Shown one piece after another: positions 22,447 to 24,448 of a DNA stretch of 24,448 nt. Both the position numbers and the translations under genes were made by a program. The DNA comes from Deltaproteobacteria bacterium (lineage in GTDB: Bacteria; Bdellovibrionota; Bdellovibrionia; JABDDW01). The stretch spans positions 1 to 24,448 of the forward strand of contig JABDDW010000021.1 in assembly GCA_013287405.1 (NCBI GenBank), written 5' to 3'. How positions within the stretch are numbered: position 1 is the stretch's first letter; the number at the start of each line of letters is the position of its first letter. A model generated the notes under the pieces. It searched no databases. It saw nothing but the letters and a program-made list of their open reading frames with translations, and was not told the origin of the DNA.

Positions 22447-24117
22447 ATGATCCGTGTAGGCACAACTTTTTTGATCTTGATTATAATAGTCTCGCTGCCA
22501 GTTTTCGCCTCGAGCCTAAAAATAGATCAATACCTTCGTCAAGCTGGCGCTGCAAATGCGGTGACCAGAAAGTATTGGCCAAATGGTAACCTTGCTATGA
22601 TTGCGACAGATACTAATGGCGACGGTACTCCCGACGTATTCGATTATTATAATGAGCAAGGCCAGATCGTTAAAAGAACCCATGATCGGAACTTCGATGG
22701 CAAAATCGACGAGATCACCATTTTCTCATACGGGGCCGAACCCAAAATCACTATCGAGAGAGATAATGAATTTAAAGATCACTTTGATCAAAAGGAGCAA
22801 TGGGAGCGAAAGGGTGCTTACTTTGTTGTCTCAAGGAGCATTAGAGAAGGCTCTCGGAATCCGTTTACACTTCAGGAAATCAATCGGGTGGAAGCAGAGC
22901 AATTTCAAACTACCAACGAAGAGGGTTGTAATTGCAAAGTCCAAAATTCTTCCAGTTTTGACCAATTTAAAGAGCTTTCAACTATTTTTTTAGGGGTGGG
23001 AACGCTTGGCAGTCTAGAAAATGATTTTTACTCTACCAATTATGGTTTCAAAATTCAAAAGAAGTGTGTTGATACGCTTGGAGCTTCAACTATTGATAGC
23101 GTCGTTCAAAATATGTTAGCCCAAGGCATTCTATGTCAATGGGCCTTAGGCACGAGTCAAGCACGTCTTAATGTTCATAAAATTACTTCGCTCCTCTACA
23201 ATACCGCGAACCCAATCAAATTATCGTGTGGTGATGGAGAGCCGCTTGACTCTGGAGAATTGGGGCATGCAACAGCACTTCCTACCGAGAAAGGTTATCC
23301 AAGCATAACAGTAAATTTAGACGAAATCTTAAAACATGAGAACATGCAGGGAGACCTTACATTTCTGCGCAAGATGACTCACCCTCTGGCAACCGGTAAG
23401 GTCATCGATCAAATAACGAATACACTCTTTCATGAGCTAATGCACCTTACAGGTCATGTCCACGAAGTGGACGTCGAATATCCTTATACTTGCGAAGCTT
23501 GTTGCTTTACTGCTGCCGGCATTCAGGCAAAAGTACTTGGGTGCAAAATCTGTCGCGGAACTTATCAAAGTGCCACAGATCCCAAGTATGTAAACGATGC
23601 GACGGATTTCTTCCAGAAAGACAAACATAATTCTCTTGCTGACGGTGTCATCGCAAATTATCTAAAAAAGTTTCCGCAGGATCGATGGGCACGCTTTAAG
23701 TTGGTTGATTCAATGTCACAACCTGAGTCGGGTCTTGCCGGTGCGGCACTAGCTTCTGCATTGGAAAGAGAATACAAAGATCTTTCACCTGAGGAAAAAA
23801 GATTGCTTGTGAGGGCACAAGATATATCCAAAGATCCCTATAGAGCCTACTTGCCAATTTATAAAAATGCGACAGCCAGTTACGTCGCATTTCTCGATGG
23901 AGATTATTTAGGAAGTGAACAAGCGTTATTAAAGGTTTCGTCTCCCAATGACGCGCCCGATGCCATAAAACGCGGCATTAAACGCTCAATCGAAAATAGA
24001 GCATGGGCACTTTATGACCATTACAAACTTCTCTCCGAAACAGATACAGTCCCGGACCAGCAATTGCGGGATGAACAGAGTCAGGAGAGAATATTCTCGG
24101 AATTTCTCAATAAGTAA
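22447..24117 (+). CDS. Secreted metzincin-like zinc metalloprotease with calcium-loop repeats
   Basis: A 556-aa protein. ATG 22447 with GAGCGAG upstream starts a signal peptide (MIRVGTTFLILIIIVSLPVF, cleavage after A21); the frame is open to 22345. Two acidic loops follow, DTNGDGTPD at 55-63 and DRNFDGKID at 80-88, matching EF-hand/dockerin-type calcium loops. The catalytic motif is HELMHLTGHVH at 329-339, fitting HExxHxxGxxH of metzincins. A cysteine-rich patch (TCEACCF, GCKICRG) follows shortly after. The last 150 residues are helical and resemble TPR-like sequence. It likely acts outside the cytoplasm on protein substrates. No partner gene is adjacent; it may be chromosomal flank rather than island cargo. 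Confidence 0.8.
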   Translation: MIRVGTTFLILIIIVSLPVFASSLKIDQYLRQAGAANAVTRKYWPNGNLAMIATDTNGDGTPDVFDYYNEQGQIVKRTHDRNFDGKIDEITIFSYGAEPKITIERDNEFKDHFDQKEQWERKGAYFVVSRSIREGSRNPFTLQEINRVEAEQFQTTNEEGCNCKVQNSSSFDQFKELSTIFLGVGTLGSLENDFYSTNYGFKIQKKCVDTLGASTIDSVVQNMLAQGILCQWALGTSQARLNVHKITSLLYNTANPIKLSCGDGEPLDSGELGHATALPTEKGYPSITVNLDEILKHENMQGDLTFLRKMTHPLATGKVIDQITNTLFHELMHLTGHVHEVDVEYPYTCEACCFTAAGIQAKVLGCKICRGTYQSATDPKYVNDATDFFQKDKHNSLADGVIANYLKKFPQDRWARFKLVDSMSQPESGLAGAALASALEREYKDLSPEEKRLLVRAQDISKDPYRAYLPIYKNATASYVAFLDGDYLGSEQALLKVSSPNDAPDAIKRGIKRSIENRAWALYDHYKLLSETDTVPDQQLRDEQSQERIFSEFLNK

Positions 24118-24181
24118 CTCTCTAAATTCTAATCTCCAACAAGGTACGGGAGCTAACTCCATAAAATAAAACACCAAGAGC

Positions 24182-24424
24182 TTAGGCCTTCTTCTTAAGA
24201 ATAATCTGTTCTAGTTTCTCAAGTCGTTCTTCAACGGAGTCATGAGAGGTCATAGCTTTGTGCAGATACCAGTTTAAGAAAGTTTGGTATCCCATCCCCT
24301 GTTTCTCTCCCTCCATTTCCAGCCACCCAATCACTTCTGGATCAAGACGAAAAGTTTTGATGACTTTCACTTCCTTTTCTTTTTTAGCTTTCTTGGCTTT
24401 TGAAAAATCATAATTGTCTCTCAT
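24182..24424 (-). CDS. BrnA/CopG-like antitoxin
   Basis: An 80-aa protein starting at ATG 24424 with AGGTGA about 5 nt upstream. The pattern MRDNYDFSKAKKAKKEKEVK, then KTFRLDPEVIGWLEMEGEKQ and GYQTFLNWYLHKA, fits the BrnA-type antitoxin/CopG-like family: a lysine-rich lead, a TFRLD strand and a ribbon-helix-helix ending in the YQTFLNWYL helix. Such antitoxins bind their own promoter and a RelE-superfamily toxin. The toxin gene normally lies just upstream; a frame ending KEYHSR-stop at 24448-24428 could be its last codons, cut by the window edge. Confidence 0.75.
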   Translation of the reverse strand: MRDNYDFSKAKKAKKEKEVKVIKTFRLDPEVIGWLEMEGEKQGMGYQTFLNWYLHKAMTSHDSVEERLEKLEQIILKKKA

Positions 24425-24448
24425 ATGTCACCTCGAATGGTATTCCTT

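Overview
ORGANISM AND SETTING. The window is about 24.4 kb of moderate-GC bacterial DNA with tightly packed genes, mostly on the + strand. It looks like an accessory island: three XRE-type regulators, a response regulator, two tyrosine recombinases, a decayed serine recombinase, an insertion sequence, three nuclease folds, and a diversity-generating retroelement (DGR) with its target operon. The mix of Sec/Tat-type leaders, a secreted metzincin-like protease with calcium-loop motifs and this recombinase style suggests a Gram-negative of the Bdellovibrionota/deltaproteobacterial type. That is inference; no rRNA or taxonomic marker gene lies in the window.

LEFT FLANK (1-2400). A partial winged-helix-like protein runs off the left edge, followed by a small basic hypothetical protein. 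A divergent pair comes next: an XRE regulator and a single-domain response regulator with a coupled small partner. A second XRE regulator has a TTGACT-N17-TATATT promoter overlapped by a 22-bp perfect palindrome.

CORE (2400-12480). A putative promoter, a leader that can fold over its own Shine-Dalgarno, and a 25-codon leader peptide precede a very large exported AAA+ protein. That protein has three Clp-type ATPase modules fused to an FtsH-like M41 peptidase. Three bases later begins a 1119-aa protein with a twin-arginine-like leader and a C-terminal FGE-sulfatase/C-type-lectin fold. Its last residues are the variable repeat (VR) of a DGR. The cassette continues with an HRDC-domain accessory protein, Avd, a DGR reverse transcriptase and the template repeat (TR), and ends in a terminator-like hairpin. 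VR and TR align over 124 bp with 12 differences, all at TR adenines; these change 9 of 11 asparagine/lysine template codons. The likely overall design is an exported ATP-dependent unfoldase/protease paired with a partner protein whose binding face is hypermutated.

RIGHT OF THE DGR (12480-16050). A third XRE regulator is followed by a membrane-anchored HNH nuclease, two small proteins (one membrane) and a GIY-YIG-like nuclease. A start-less serine-recombinase remnant lies on the - strand.

INTEGRASE/IS REGION (16050-19300). A tyrosine integrase is interrupted by a 1868-bp IS1380-like element with 19-nt imperfect terminal repeats and a 6-bp TCATTC duplication. Removing the element and one duplication restores the integrase frame exactly. 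The transposase carries a one-base shift in a T5 run. Behind it lies a 300-bp stretch rich in hairpins with a tRNA-like 3' end.

RIGHT END (19300-24448). An OB-fold-like small protein, a short XerC/D-like recombinase preceded by GAACA/TGTTC inverted repeats, a PD-(D/E)XK (DUF559/Vsr-like) nuclease, a small hypothetical protein, a secreted metzincin-like protease, and a BrnA/CopG-type antitoxin whose probable toxin lies beyond the right edge.
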